Source of the DNA: Zygnema cylindricum
Lineage: Eukaryota; Streptophyta; Zygnematophyceae; Zygnematales; Zygnemataceae
Direction of reading: 5' to 3'
NCBI GenBank assembly: GCA_037447655.1
Contig: JBBHKE010000533.1
Location: 299,350-350,356, forward strand
Length of the DNA: 51,007 bases
The notes beneath the pieces are model-generated. The model was not told where the DNA came from and ran no database searches. It was given only the letters and a program-made list of their open reading frames with translations. This document shows, piece after piece, positions 11,526-23,216 of this stretch (position 1 is its first letter; every line of letters starts with the position of its first letter). Both the position numbers and the translations under genes were made by a program.

Positions 11526-12043
11526 GTTTCGTTTCATTTTGCGTCTAAGTTCAATGTAACGCTTAGACGATTAAATTTCAATTTTGCGGCTAAGTGCTCA
11601 CACCGTGGAGCTCAAGTAACGACAAAAAGTGACTGTCTGCAACCATTTTATTTACATGTGGTCGCCGCAGTTTTGTTACCGTAAACGCTCGCCGGCCGTG
11701 TGAATTGCTAATTTTATTATGACGGTCGACGTTCGCAAGCGCGGCAAAATTTTAAGCGGTTGAAACAATGTTATGAAAGTCAAATATGTTCAACCGATTG
11801 ACCGTCAAATTTATACTCAACGGTACTTTATTTGTACCAATGTGTACTTCAAACGTACATTTTTTGACAAAGTGACGTAAGTGACTGTGCGCAACCAAAA
11901 CAGTCACTGTCATCATCAATTCCCAAAAAATATCAACACTAATAGCGATTCACAGTTGTACATTACGAGAAAATCCCGATGTGTTCAAACAAAAAGACAA
12001 CCCTAAAACTTTAAACCTTCTACCTTAATTTTTCAACTTTAAA

Positions 12044-12597
12044 TTGGAGAGAGGGAGGGAGGGGGAGGGAGGGGGAGGGAGGGAGGGGGAGGGAGGGGGG
12101 GGGAGGGAGGGGGAGGGAGGGAGGGGGAGGGAGGGGGAGGGAGGGAGGGGGATGGGGAGGAGGAGGGGGAGGGGAAGGGGAGGGGAGGGGGGAGGGGAGG
12201 GGAGGGGGAGGGGAGGGGAAGGGGGAGGGGGAGGGGGAGGGGGAGGGTAGGAGGGAGGGAGGGGAGGGGAGGGGAAGGGGGAGGGGAAGGGGAGGGGGGA
12301 GTGAGAGGAGGGGAAGGGGGAGGAGGGGAGGGGGGAGGGGGAGGGGGAGGGGAGGGGGAGGGGGAGGGGAGGGGGAGGGGAGGGGGAGGGGGAGGGGAGG
12401 GGAGGGGGAGGGGGAGTGGGCGGGGGAGGGAGGGAAAGGAGGGGGGGCGGATTCTCCCCTATCCATCTCTTTCATTTCTGAAAATAAAAATAGGAGTGGG
12501 GGTGGGGGAGGCGAGGGGGGGAGGGGGTGAGGGAGCGAGGAGTCAAGGGAATCGGGGAGAGAGGGAAAGGGAGGGGGAAGGAGTGGGAGAGGGATAA
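12044..12597 (+). repeat. Purine tract, GGGGGA/GGGA repeats, about 0.55 kb
   Basis: The plus strand is almost only G and A, in units of gggagg and gggggagg, broken once near 12446-12490. ORFs through it on both strands (Gly/Arg/Glu or Pro/Ser/Leu) are products of the repeat and are not called as genes. Confidence 0.92.
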
Positions 12598-12678
12598 TAT
12601 TTTCTAAGCTCTAGGCAGTTCGCTACTGTACCGTTCTGAGAGCTCCGAGAGGGAGTGCTAGGCGTTGGAGTATTATTT

Positions 12679-13436
12679 GGGCCTCTTATCCATCAGGCAC
12701 TGATAGTAATCGTACGGAAACGTTTACTGGCAGTAATATTTTGTTCACTCCTCCATCAGGTCGTGCCAGCAAGGCAAATATCGCCTATGTGCTTTATTTC
12801 GATTGGGACCACGCAGGTTCCTGGTCAAACTATGAGGATGTCAAAGATTCCAAAAGCACAAAATTTGAATGTCGTATCTGTACGGAAAGACAAAACATAA
12901 GATTTGTAAAAAAGTGTTAAATTTGAAGATCTGTCTGTGCGTACTTTATCACTGTTCAAATTGCGCCCTTATGTTTTAAACGCAAAGTCCTTTCCGTGTC
13001 AAAAATATCGTCAAAGGATATCCTCTGGCAAATGTTATATAAAAATATAGAATACATATATCCTCTGGCGATTTTTTTTTTCATCCGTTTCGTTGCATTT
13101 GAATCCACCCTATACGAAGGCACATGGCCTTTGCCACTTGTTAGGTTGTCATCACTCGTCCGCTGTCGATCATATCTTTTTTCTACAAATGTACAAACTT
13201 TACACGTCCAGGGCTAGTCTCCTCCTTGAAAACAAGGGAGGAGACTAGCCAGACATTAGATAGAATGAGCTTTTGTTCGAAAACATTCAATCGGACGGGC
13301 GACAACTAAGTTTGGAGAATATTATCGAATCTCCAATAAACAAGTTTAAAAAAAAAAAAAAAAGCAATACGGCCTTGTACGAAAATGCACTTTTTCCAAT
13401 AAACAACCTCACTTTTCGCCTGATCGAGTTTCACCC
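12679..13436. mobile_element. Diverged PIF/Harbinger-type element, family GGGTAACC, copy 3
   Basis: The left end is degraded but keeps catcaggcactgatagtaatcgtacg-like sequence. The right end reads cttttcgcctgatc..ttcaccc followed by TTA at 13437. The interior retains the caggtcgtgccag block, the ggaggagactagcc block and the a-rich run, in the same order as copy 2. It is clearly older than the other two copies. Confidence 0.62.
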
Positions 13437-13444
13437 TTAGTCGG

Positions 13445-13669
13445 TACATATGTATTGCTATTAGTGTTAACGCTTTTTTCGCCACTTAAAAACATCTTTT
13501 ATCTGTACACACTTGTCGTATTGTGGATCTGACGGTTGCGGTTGAAGGGTAAGATTCTCACCTTCCGATTGGCGGTCTCTTCTTGAAAATCTAACAACTT
13601 TGAACGGAGAAAAGATGTTTTAAGTGGCGAAAAAAACATTAACAGTAAGTAATAGCGATACACGGTGTA
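13445..13669. mobile_element. MITE-A copy
   Basis: Starts TACATATGTATTGCTATTAG and ends AATAGCGATACACGGTGTA, with inverted arms cgccacttaaaa-acatctttt and aaaagatgttttaagtggcg and the central gacggttgcggttgaagggtaag block. Confidence 0.8.
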
Positions 13670-14743
13670 GTCCAATTTGAAAAAAAATAAAAAAATTAGA
13701 CGGTTAGGAAAACAATTGGTGTCGATCATCTAACAACAACAAAAACAAAACATTTATGCAAAACTTTATTAAGAAAACGCGTTTCTTGGATGTCCGTTTC
13801 TTTCATTGCTTTCAATTTGAATTTTATTTTAGTTTCTTTGCTTCCATGTTCGTTTTTTCAGTTTCTTTCGTTTCCTTGAACTCAATTGGCTCACCATAGA
13901 GCCTTTATTGGAAAGATCATTCAGTTTGTTAATCTGGTAGAAAGACCATCATAACCAATTACTCACTTTTTTTCTAGCGAAATGTGAATAGTTTTAATGT
14001 AGCTACATGTATGTGTACAGCTTGGTCACGCTAAGTAATGATTTTAAGCTCAACATTTTCCTCACTCTTCAAAATCCTGGAAGAGTAGCGGAAGAATAGT
14101 TCTGTTACACATGTTTCACTCACAAAACTAAAGTACTTTCGATTGTAACCAGGCTGGTACTTGCGAAATTGTACGATGAATTACAGAACATGAGAACTTC
14201 AATTTTGTACTTATTCAAATCATTACCAGCCATACAAAAGTTCCATTCCAGTAATAATAGAAAATGCTGCATTGACGCTTAGGCAGTATACTGGTGTCAA
14301 AATAGGAATTCTTTGGGCTAAAACGAAGGGCACTTTAGTCTAACAAAATATAGTCTGGCTACAATGTAGGAATTGACCCACACTTTCCTAGTATTTATAT
14401 GTTTTCCATCAGACATCTTAAGTATTCTTACACAGATAACTACACGATAAGTGAGGAGTGACACATGATACAGGACTAAATTACAACAAAATCAATTGAA
14501 GCTTTTAAGAAAAATGACCTCGACAGAGTGAAAAACAGAAAGAACTTTGATAATAAAACATCGAAGAATGGTGCCCACTAGAAAGTCAAACTCCTACGAT
14601 CAGTTTATTTGAGAACAGATGTACAGTCGTCAAAAGGAGTGCTTCAACACACAAAACCCAAAAAACCCTAAAAAACCCTGGAAAACCCTAGAGAACCATA
14701 GAAAAAAAAGGCATATTTTTTTTTTGCCCTTATAAAATATGCA
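13670..14743. other. Region downstream of the STAY-GREEN gene
   Basis: No gene is seen. A degenerate AACCCTA-like run (14648-14700, for example caaaacccaaaaaacccta) lies just past the SGR stop codon and could be in its 3' untranslated region. The rest is unremarkable AT-rich sequence. Confidence 0.4.
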
Positions 14744-17700
14744 CTAATGTACAGCCTCACTTTTAAACGACGGTGTGGATCGATCTTCCACCATTCCAAC
14801 CAAATCCTGGCCATCGTGGCTAAGAAAAAGAGCTTCTTCTAAACTGAATTCTGGAATTACCTTGAGATCCTCTATCCAGTCTTCTTGTTTCTTTTTCGTC
14901 TGGTAAAACCCGGACGTCCTCGATACTTGCAAATGATCTTCGTTATTTACACTATAATTGGTATAATTGTCTTGCAAATCGAAACTGTCGGAAACTAAAT
15001 TGTTTTGTGAAACTAAATTGTTTTGCGAAATTAAATTGTTTTGCAAAACTAAATTGTTTTGCGAAACTAAATTGTCTTGCGAAACTAATTTGTTTTGCAA
15101 ATCTGAATTGTTTTGTGAATTTAGACGGCTAATAGCTAGTCTTAGGGAACCCCAACAATCGGCACGCTCGTATTTAGGGTTGACTGAGTGGTAATGTACC
15201 CATACAGTCGCAAATTCCAGCCCTACAAAAACAACAATATAAAAAAGACATTGAAAAAATCAGCAAGGGAGCAAACACAAGCTTACATTTCAAAAGTAGC
15301 GTGAAATATAAAACCAATACTAAATTTCCAACCAGAATATCAGTTAGGAAACAACCATAAGCTTATAAGAGAAAATACGCAAAAGTAACCGAACACTAAA
15401 TTCACACTAAACTTACGACTAAAATATCAATTAAAGAGCACTCTAAGCTTGTACTATAAGAGAAAAAGCAAAAAAAGTAAACCAACACTAAATTTATAAT
15501 CGACTTATGTTATCACAGGATCAGTTCTTAAGCTAGAAAAACTACATACCAGTTTAGTCAGAAAGCAGTCATTGTGGCCAGATGGGTGTTTCAAGTGTGG
15601 GAAACAAAATTTTAGACCAAGAATATAGGTCATTTTAACTTGAAGGTTTCTAATAAGACTTTGAACCAAAATAAGTATTGTAACTATTGTACACTTCATT
15701 AACTTCCAAATCCCAGGTTCATATGGTACACCATGGATCGCTAAATCAGTCCCGGTTTTTTGCCCTCTGAACACAAAATAGTGTTATTGATACTAGTTGT
15801 TTTTCCTCCTTAATTTACTAATTCTTACTGAAGTTCACAATTATCCACGTTATTTCACCCGGAAATGGAATTATTAACGCTACACCGTCCTCAGGCTAAC
15901 GATTTCTGAACACTAACGGTGGTTCACAGTGTAGCAATCAGAATTTGCTAGACAACCAAGGCTGCTGAAAAAAGTCAGCTGTAAGCAAGAAAAACTGACC
16001 CTCTCCCTCTTCCTCTCCCTATGCCTGTTCAAGCAAAGATTGACAGATATCACCCATAGGAACCAAATACGGGTCCGGGGCTGAACAAAAGTCAAAATGC
16101 AATATAATCTCGGTTGACTGTTCAGCCACGACTCTAAAAAAAACATTCCGTCACTGACTGTTAGAAAAAGTCAAAATGTAAGACAGTACTAAGTTGACAG
16201 TCAGTCGATCTTTTACTGACTCTTAAGCCACGGCTGGAGAGAACTCAATGAATTGAAAACAAAATGGACTTTCCAGCAAAGGAGGACGTAATTGATGGCT
16301 GTTTTGGTGAGGTTGAATTATAATCCAATGAAGAAATTGATATCAAAAGTAGAGCACCATTCAGCAAAAGTTAACAACATATGAGAGTCATTGTCAAGTT
16401 TGACTGACAATTGCACAACAACATTGCAAATAAATCTATGTCACTGGAAAAATGTTAACCATTTGCGAGAAAAAATGACTGAAAGATAAGGCAAATGTCC
16501 ATCATTTGCAAGAAGAATTGACTACCTGAAGTTAATGAATCTATGCAAAACTGGATAACCAATCAATCAAGTGGAAGCAGATGGATGCAATCCACCCATG
16601 TCTAACAGAACCAAAGTTCAAATGTGCAGAAACAATTGCAAACAGTATTTGAAGTGATGCCATACTATACGCATACTATACTCGAGACAACCATATAATA
16701 CGGCGAAACTACATATAGCATTTCCAATTGTTTTCACACATTTGAACTATGACCCAAACGAAGGAACGCATCTTATGGCTGGCGGAATAAATGGCGAGCC
16801 TGCAAAACTCCAGGTTAAAACTGGATAAAATAGCTCAAAGAGGGGTTTGCATGTTCAACCGCAGTTCAGACTCTTGAGTGTTTCACGTGAACACGCTTAA
16901 CTTAACACGAGTCAAATGAACCACAGTAAATTTGACAACCATGTCGAGCGTTTCAGGTGGACCTCGGACCTGATAAACTACACATGCATAAAAAAAAACC
17001 ACTGTAATCTGGACGAAAATGTTGATTTAATATTATGAACTTTTGAAAATTTCAGGTGGACCTGATAAATTAAACACAAGTCAAAAGAACCACGGTGATT
17101 TTATCGACAACGTCAATTCACTAATATGAATATGGTGCTAGCGTCTCTCACCTGGATGCATCTCAAACAGAGAGCTATCACCATGCCTGAACGCTTTTAA
17201 AACCTGCTTTCAACAAAAAAAACACCACAAGAATCCAGTAAGTGCTCCATTCACTACAAAAGAAAGCTGCAAATTCCTATATTGATAGACGTGCAGAATA
17301 GGCAAAAAAATCTAATTTGTACCATTCTAGTTCAAGAATACAAGCCTTGTAGCTTCAGGAGGAAGAATCTTTCAGCTTCCGGGAAACGGCAGCCAAACCT
17401 ATGTACACGACCAAAAACTGCAACTTAGAAAATAGTAGAGCATGTAGTTACAGGAACTATTGTTTCACAGACACATCAAATTATCCAACATGCAGCATAC
17501 CACTATCCTGCCGGAGAGCACGGTATAAACAGTGAGTTACATCACTTCAAGAAAACTGCCATCATTTGGCCCCAAAAAATTGAAAACTCTGACAGACAAA
17601 TTGAAAACAGACAAATTGCGAGTACATGTCCAAAGCAATCACAACTGAAGGACAACATTAAAATGCAAAAGAAAACCATAACTTTATCTGCAGGTTTCCT

Positions 17701-19453
17701 GCATCATGAGACACGTGTGTTGGTTTTCGACAAAAACACACTCTATAAGTTCAGTAAGTAAACTTACCAGGGGCATTTCTCTGCGAAAAATCCAATCTCT
17801 GAGTGCTGCTGGTGCGAAAAAAACCTGACCGCCACTGATGTGGCAATGGACATGCAATGAGAGACGCTCAGGTTCATGCTCATTGGTCCTCCACTCAGCA
17901 ACCACCTCATCTCGCAATAGCCTCGTGTACCAACCACTAAGCTGCACGTTCGTTCAAAACAGAGGAGACATGCATAACCATGTTGTGTAAGAGGAGAACA
18001 AACATAATTTGCAAGTGTACACAAGGGAGAGGAGGAAGAAAATTTGCATAAGCACATCAGGGCTGACATTGGTTGAGATAACTAAATCGCTTATCACTTG
18101 AATGCTGTTATTTTACAAGAAACCGCTTTCCTCCACTATCAAGGCCACACCAGAAAGCACTACTGATGGATTCACAAGCCCTCCAAAAGAACCATGACTG
18201 TCCCTGACGCTGAACCTAACCCTGTCAACAGAAATAAACAGTGGACCTTGGGTTTGCGTACAATACCACAAACAAGAAAATTCTGACCACTGTTCCTCAC
18301 AGTAGGAAATGGAATGATAGCAACAACACGGAAAATCGTCAGCAGCAGGAACTTCAAGACCACATTTGCCTCCTTTCTGAATTCTTGCACACTCTAAGCC
18401 AAGAAGCATCAAATACTGGTCACACAAGAGGCTGCATAGTTCAAACACAGTATTGCATATACCAACTTTTGAACCAAATGAACACTCATCTAAGACAGGG
18501 GGGCATTCCTTCATGACTTACTTGTTTTTCATTAACACAAGATCCTATGGATAAGTGCAATTCCGCTGTCACATCATGATGCGTCAAAGTATAGTGCCTT
18601 GGAAGAAGTTGGTGGGGATATGCGACATCTGCTGGGCTCACTGCATCCGTGAAGTCAACTCTGAGCTTTGAAGCATCGAAGATGACTGGGTCCAGTAATC
18701 TTGCACCCTGAAAGAGACCAGTCCGAAACGTTTACTAAGCTATTCAAGCTTTGAAAATACAAGCTTTTTATATTAAACAATTTAAAAACAACGATTCATT
18801 AGATTAAATAGCAACTAACTGAAAAAAGCCTGAAAGAAGCCTCTCAGAATTCCAGCTTTCCAACAAACCTTCTTCGCTGGCTTTTAACAAAGAGAAGCAT
18901 GCCTAATATGAGTAACTGCATGAGGAAAAAGAATCACATGAAAATCAAAGGTATACGAGCAATCAAAATAGAAATACGATTCAGAAAAAAGAACCACGCG
19001 AACATTACAGATACAGGAGTAATTAAATTTAAACTACCATTCAGTGAAAAGAATCACATGAACATGAAAGGATATGCAGACAGATGTCTTATGTCTGCTG
19101 AGTTGGTGAAGTAAAAGACATACCACTTCTAAATGTCGGAAATTTCGTCTTTTTCCTGGACGCCGAAGCCATTGACTTGAATCTAACATATTTTGATGAT
19201 TGGCTGCTTGTAGCAAGCTCGCCCTCCCCACGAAACGAAGTAAAAAGCTACTTTTACGTAAAGCATAAAGACCTAATCCCCCTTTGCTCAGGCATCTGCC
19301 ACTATTTTTCAGCCCGTCCTGTTCATACAATCTACAATTACTGCGACCTGTTACATTGATAGCTCTATTGCATCTATCACTAACCGAAGCTCTTAAATTA
19401 AAATGCTCATGAGAAGCAGTTGCCATAATTTTATCAATCAATGATTCTTCCAC
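14744..19453 (-). CDS. SGR: STAY-GREEN (magnesium dechelatase) family protein, five exons
   Basis: Removes Mg from chlorophyll a in the plastid, starting chlorophyll breakdown (family knowledge). Exons on the minus strand: 19124-19453, 18522-18707, 17768-17941, 17152-17203 and 14744-15222. All have GT-AG introns and matching phases, giving 406 codons from the first ATG (a second ATG lies at 19426). Exon 1 (110 aa) is Ser/Arg-rich and transit-peptide-like. Exon 2 has ARLLDPVIFDASKLRVDF and LPRHYTLTHHDVTAEL. Exon 3 has GWYTRLLRDEVVAEW and LSLHVHCHISGG. Exon 4 is VLKAFRHGDSSLFEMHP. Exon 5 starts LEFATVWVHYHSVNPKYE then ADCWGSLRLA. The T-H-x-D and R-D-E-V-V-A-E-W motifs, which include proposed catalytic residues, are intact. 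The last ~130 residues are unusual: six-residue repeats (NNLVSQ) then an acidic tail, instead of the usual short Cys-rich end. Family call is firm; the start codon is less so. Confidence 0.9.
14985..15120 (-). repeat. In-frame 18-bp coding repeat in SGR exon 5
   Basis: On the plus strand the unit is aaattgttttgcgaaact with minor variants, about seven copies. On the coding strand each gives a hexapeptide of the form (N)NLVSQN. Substitutions keep the frame open, so the repeat looks to be under coding constraint or is recent. Confidence 0.85.
16711..16751 (+). repeat. Dispersed 45-bp motif, copy 1
   Basis: Contains atagcatttccaattg then ttttcacacatttgaa. Copies are also at 26125 (+), 40351 (-), 50536 (+) and, weaker, 19929 (-). 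Each is preceded by AT-rich sequence with tataatac-type words. Confidence 0.6.
16870..17135 (-). repeat. Degenerate direct repeats in SGR intron 4
   Basis: Three loose copies of a 70-90-bp unit, containing tttca(g/c)gtg(g/a)acc, (t)aacaca(a/t)gtcaaa and gaaccacagt/ggtgatt, lie next to the small exon 4. Confidence 0.5.
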
Positions 19454-20307
19454 GAAGTACTTAAGTACTTTTCAAGTAGATGAACTTTACATGATCTACT
19501 CAACAGAGTCACATGCCATGTGCTCCATGGATAAAGTTCACTCCCACTTTGACGCCATCTACTTAAAAAGATTGTTAAGAGTCAACACTAGATGCTGTTA
19601 CTCCTTTCCAGCTTTTCAAGCTTGTCACCTCCTTCAAGTCCATACATTCAAATTTGTTTAACCATACATGCATTCTACTTCATACAACCTTACCAAGATT
19701 CTGCAAAAATGCACTTTACGATGCATATTCATCAACTACGGTAATCATCTGGTTGCAACTTCAGTTGCGGCATTCTGATAACTTTTCCAGCAACCCCGCA
19801 TTGTGTACAGCTTCAGGCTGCAATAAAAGCTTTACATGAAGTAAAAGCACTCAGTGCTGTCAATCACTCCAAATACATGCGACCATGGTTGCCCGGAATG
19901 AGAAGTAAATCCGTACGGAGTATGTTACATGGTGCCAAAGAAAACAAAACGTGTGGCAACGCTATTTCTAACAGATTCGTATTGTACGCGTATTATTATA
20001 GTTTTTAAAATATAGTACGAATGTAGTATTCATTTTTGCATTATTAATTTATAACCCAACGGTATGTTAAGATTTCCTCTGGTTCGGTCTCCTACTCTCC
20101 TGTCGGTATGGCATTAAAATCTTCGTAAAAGATATGCAGCTGATGGCTGGCTGCTGAAGAACGGACTGCTGTGGCTCGTCTAACACCACATTCCCCGGAG
20201 TCACACAAAGGTTCACCCCCTTTGGACACGTGGATTGAAAAAAATCGTACAGTAGATACCGTACTGCATTGTTACCACAAGGTAATTAAAGACAAGCTCT
20301 AGTACGA
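19454..20307. promoter_or_regulatory. 5' side of the SGR gene
   Basis: Upstream of the SGR start codon on the minus strand. I see no confident promoter element. A weak copy of the dispersed 45-bp motif lies at 19929-19972 (minus). Confidence 0.3.
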
Positions 20308-20484
20308 TACACCGTGAGTCGCTGTTCGTCCACACCGGACTATCAATCTGACGGTTGTAGTGGAAAGGTAAGATTTTTACCTTCCGAATACTGGTCTTCA
20401 AATGATAATTTGACACGTCTGCAGAGAGAAAATCTCCTTTAGGTGGGCGAAACAAAAGTTTAAGCTAATTGCAATACATGGTAT
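20308..20484. mobile_element. Diverged MITE-A copy
   Basis: Starts TACACCGTGAGTCGCTGTTCG and ends AATTGCAATACATGGTATA. The central gacggttgtagtggaaaggtaagattt and flanking acacgt/ggtgggcgaaac parts match other MITE-A copies, with shortened arms. Confidence 0.6.
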
Positions 20485-20895
20485 AGTTCTGTATTACAGA
20501 TCCCACCGTCATACTCCACTGAACTGCTGGACATATGCTCTCCCGAAACTGGTTCACGAATTGTACTTTACCGTACATGATTAGGGTTACAGGCTTACAG
20601 CACTTACAGGCCTAACCTAATCTTTCTTTTAAAAAGTTCTTTATCCATTCATGCAAATATTGCTGTAGTAGGTGTCTGTCTTCATCTAAATACGCCATTC
20701 AGTATTTTCTGCCGCATGGACTAGACCGGCAAGATTATTACTAAGAATATTACTGAGCATTCAACTTTCTTAATTTTTAATAAGTGGTTTATCGAATCCA
20801 TTACAGTCAATAATAAGTATTACCTAGGTGAAAATTCTTTTTGTAGTTAGGGTTTCAACCTTTTGTGGTCCTTTGTTCTCATGTAATTAAATAAA

Positions 20896-21801
20896 ATGGA
20901 GAGACGCGTACCATGGACAGCAACTTCTCCTGGAACCGGACCGCATTTGATCCCTTTTTCATCTCCTCTTTTACAAATGAGAAGAAACATAAAAGATGAT
21001 TCTCAAGAACTAAGTTCAATACCTGTGGCTCCCGATTTTCAGATACATCCTCCTATTCATCAACTTCATCAACTCCCTCAGGTCCATCCTATTCAACAGC
21101 TTACATGGACTTCTCCTCCGGTCCAACATGACAACTGGAAACACGGAGAGTCCGGGAACTTCCGTCAAGCAAAATGGACGGAAATGGAGACTTTGTGTTT
21201 AGTTGAGTCAAGGAGAAGACAAGTAGAAAAGATGGGAGGATGGAATGGACCTCCTGCCTCAGCTGATGAGAAGTGGACTCTTGTCGCAGAAGAAATGGTA
21301 AATCAAGGAATTACAGATAAAGACAAGACAAGATGTCGTCAAAAATGGGAGAATCTAAAGCGTGATTACAAGAAAGTAAAAGGTTATAAGAATCCTTTTG
21401 GTAAACCTTCCTTTTGGGATATGACTCCGAGAGAAAGGAAGGACCACGGTTTGCCATCTTATTTCAGTGATAGAGTTTTTTTGGCTTTGGAAGAGTGGCT
21501 TGGAGAACAACCTAATATGAATCCAGATTTCTCACTTCGACGACATGATGCCGATGGTATATCTGAATCTGATTTAGGTCCTCCGTCAAGTTCAAAAAGG
21601 AGGAAGAAAGTCAGTTACGATTCAGAAGTTTTGGCTTACTTTCAAGCAACAAAAGAAGCTTTTCTGCAAGAACAATCTCTTGTGGACCAGAGACTTGATA
21701 GAATGGAGGAACTTTTGGAACAACAAACCGACCATCTTTTGCAGAGCGTCAAGGCTTTGGGTTCGTTTGGACAATCCTTAGAAGCAGAAGTTGCTATTTA
21801 G
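20896..21801 (+). CDS. Trihelix (GT-type, Myb/SANT-like) transcription factor
   Basis: One open exon of 301 codons. A nuclear DNA-binding regulator by family. The trihelix domain spans residues 90-195 and opens FRQAKWTEMETLCLVESRRR. Helix 2 holds DEKWTLVAEEMVNQGI and helix 3 RCRQKWENLKRDYKKVKGY. The three spaced tryptophans are W94, W127 and W151. A fourth helix-like tail (FGKPSFWDMTPRERK, LPSYFSDRVFLALEEWLG) fits the plant GT/SIP1-like group. A basic KRRKK at 234-238 is a likely nuclear signal. Residues 244-290 are Gln/Glu/Leu-rich and could form a coiled coil. The N-terminus is Pro/His/Gln-rich. The start was chosen as the first ATG of the frame. An upstream non-coding exon cannot be excluded. 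The nearest neighbours, SGR and an element-rich spacer, say nothing of its targets. Confidence 0.85.
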   Translation: MERRVPWTATSPGTGPHLIPFSSPLLQMRRNIKDDSQELSSIPVAPDFQIHPPIHQLHQLPQVHPIQQLTWTSPPVQHDNWKHGESGNFRQAKWTEMETLCLVESRRRQVEKMGGWNGPPASADEKWTLVAEEMVNQGITDKDKTRCRQKWENLKRDYKKVKGYKNPFGKPSFWDMTPRERKDHGLPSYFSDRVFLALEEWLGEQPNMNPDFSLRRHDADGISESDLGPPSSSKRRKKVSYDSEVLAYFQATKEAFLQEQSLVDQRLDRMEELLEQQTDHLLQSVKALGSFGQSLEAEVAI

Positions 21802-22997
21802 GGTTTATAAGTAAAAGTAATAATGTGGACATAATTTTTGCCGCCTTCTATGGTGAGCATGGTGAAGGAGGTACGCAGTCAGTATAGATTCTTCTTTCTT
21901 ACGTCTTTGTCATTCCTGTATGTATATTAGATTTTTATGACGGTTTTATGACGGCTTTGTAACGACTTTCTGGTAACTTGTCCAATACATTCGCAGTCTT
22001 GTTATGCCCTATGTTGTTGCTTTTTACCAGCAATCAGGGTTTTCTAGGGTTTTAGGATTTTAAGAATTTAAGGATTTTTTAGGGTTTTCTAGGCCCCTCT
22101 GCTTGCACCTGTCACTTCCTGCGGCTTCTATACAGTAGTCAATTTTTTTACCGCTTTGCCTATCTTTAATTGCTGCCTTTGATTCGGTGGATTTTCTCTT
22201 TCACTTGTTGGGATTGAGTTTTCGTATTAATTTAAAAATTATTAGTCTTTTGTCATAACAACCATGGAACTTACAGTTCCTTTCAAATTTTAATTTTAAA
22301 CCTAAGCCTCTTCGTGATTTTGATGAGTGCAAGTCACTTTTTCCTCACAATGTTCATTAGATTCATATTTGTCGGTTGTATTCTCTACCGCGATCCTCCA
22401 TTAGGATTAAGAAATAATTAGTATGGAGGCGTTTTTGTGTTAATTTCCGATCCGAATGGCGTGGACGATGGTGGACTGCAAGACAAATTAATGTTACGAA
22501 GAAAATACTTAGTATTAATAAGGATATTTTCACAGAGGTAAAAAAAAAAAAAACGGGAAGGAATCATTGTTATTAACGGTGATAGACCGGAGTACACTGT
22601 GAATTGTTATTTCACTGGAGTAAAGAAATTATTAGTATGGGGTTTTTGTAGTGTTGTTGATTTTAATTTCGTTTCAAATATTGTGGCTGTTGTTGAACCG
22701 TTGAAAGAATCATAGATTAAGAAAAATAATTAGTATTATTAACGTTTTTTTGTGGAAAGAGAGCAAAAAACATAGGAAAAACACCATGGAACTCGCGTTT
22801 TTGGCGATAGTAAATGATTTAGTGTATTCAAGCTGTAAACATACTTGCAATATGCTCAAGTTTGTGCATTTTTTCAAAAGTATGGTCATAATCACTCTTA
22901 TAATGTCAATAATATACCACTCTTGTTTGTTCACTGGTACTAAGTGTTGTATCAAACTGAAACGGCTGGTTTATGGTTTTGTGTAATATAAAAGTAG
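21802..22997. other. Downstream of the trihelix gene; weak direct repeats
   Basis: No gene is supported. At 22030-22095 there is a degenerate tttagggtttt tract. From 22398 to 22740 a short unit with taagaaataattagtat recurs three times. A lone element end (gtacactgtgaattgttatt) is at about 22591. Confidence 0.4.
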
Positions 22998-23216
22998 TAC
23001 ACTGTATCGCTATTAGTGTTATTTTTTTTTTTGCCACTTTAAACATTTTTTCTCAGTACACACTTGTCCAATTTTCACATGGAGGCCGCCTATGGGAAGG
23101 CGAGAAATTTGCCTTTCAATCGCGACAGTCAGATCCATAATCCGACAATCGTGTATGAAGAAAAGATGTTTTCCAGTGGCAAAAAAACAATAACACAAAT
23201 AGTGATACACGGTGTA
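22998..23216. mobile_element. MITE-A copy
   Basis: Starts TACACTGTATCGCTATTAGTG and ends CAAATAGTGATACACGGTGTA. The arms ttgccactttaaacat and aaaagatgttttccagtggc pair. The central part differs from other copies, with cctttcaatcgcgacagtcag in the opposite orientation to the usual gattgaaaggt block. Confidence 0.78.

Larger units (their letters stand above)
9981..11924. mobile_element. Long-TIR (Mutator-like or foldback) element inserted in MITE-A
   Basis: Its arms, about 400 bp each, are inverted copies: the left begins GGAATTGATCATGACAGTGA and the right ends with the inverted form. Shared landmarks include the gacagtgactgttttggttg block, aacgtcgaccgtcataataa and gagctccacggtgtga. The left arm is broken by the Harbinger-type element at 10316-11120 and resumes at 11124. 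Between the arms lie two direct copies of a 150-bp unit. Long arms and an apparent 8-bp duplication suggest a Mutator-like or foldback element, which is inference. No transposase is present. Confidence 0.7.
9788..11960. mobile_element. MITE-A copy split by a 1.94-kb nested element
   Basis: The left part (9788-9980) is an almost complete MITE-A: TACAGCGTGTATCGCTATTAG, then gccacttaaaacatctttt and its inverted partner up to gcggcgaaaaaaata. Its right end resumes at 11925 as aaaaaatatcaacactaatagcgattcacagttgta. The 1.94 kb between is a later insertion. The word aaaaaata occurs on both sides of the insert (9973-9980, 11925-11932) and is probably the target duplication. Confidence 0.7.

Noticed and set aside
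12020-12475. Proline-rich 151-codon ORF, extensin-like at first sight
   Set aside because: Pure translation of the GGGGGA tract, lacking the Ser-Pro4/Tyr order of real extensins and a signal peptide.
15505-15774. Minus-strand ORF considered as the missing SGR exon
   Set aside because: It does not match the family; the short exon 17152-17203 supplies the expected VLKAF.HGD....HP sequence with correct phases.
18113-18514. 133-codon minus-strand ORF
   Set aside because: Lies wholly within SGR intron 2, flanked by the exon 2 donor at 18521 and exon 3 acceptor at 17942.
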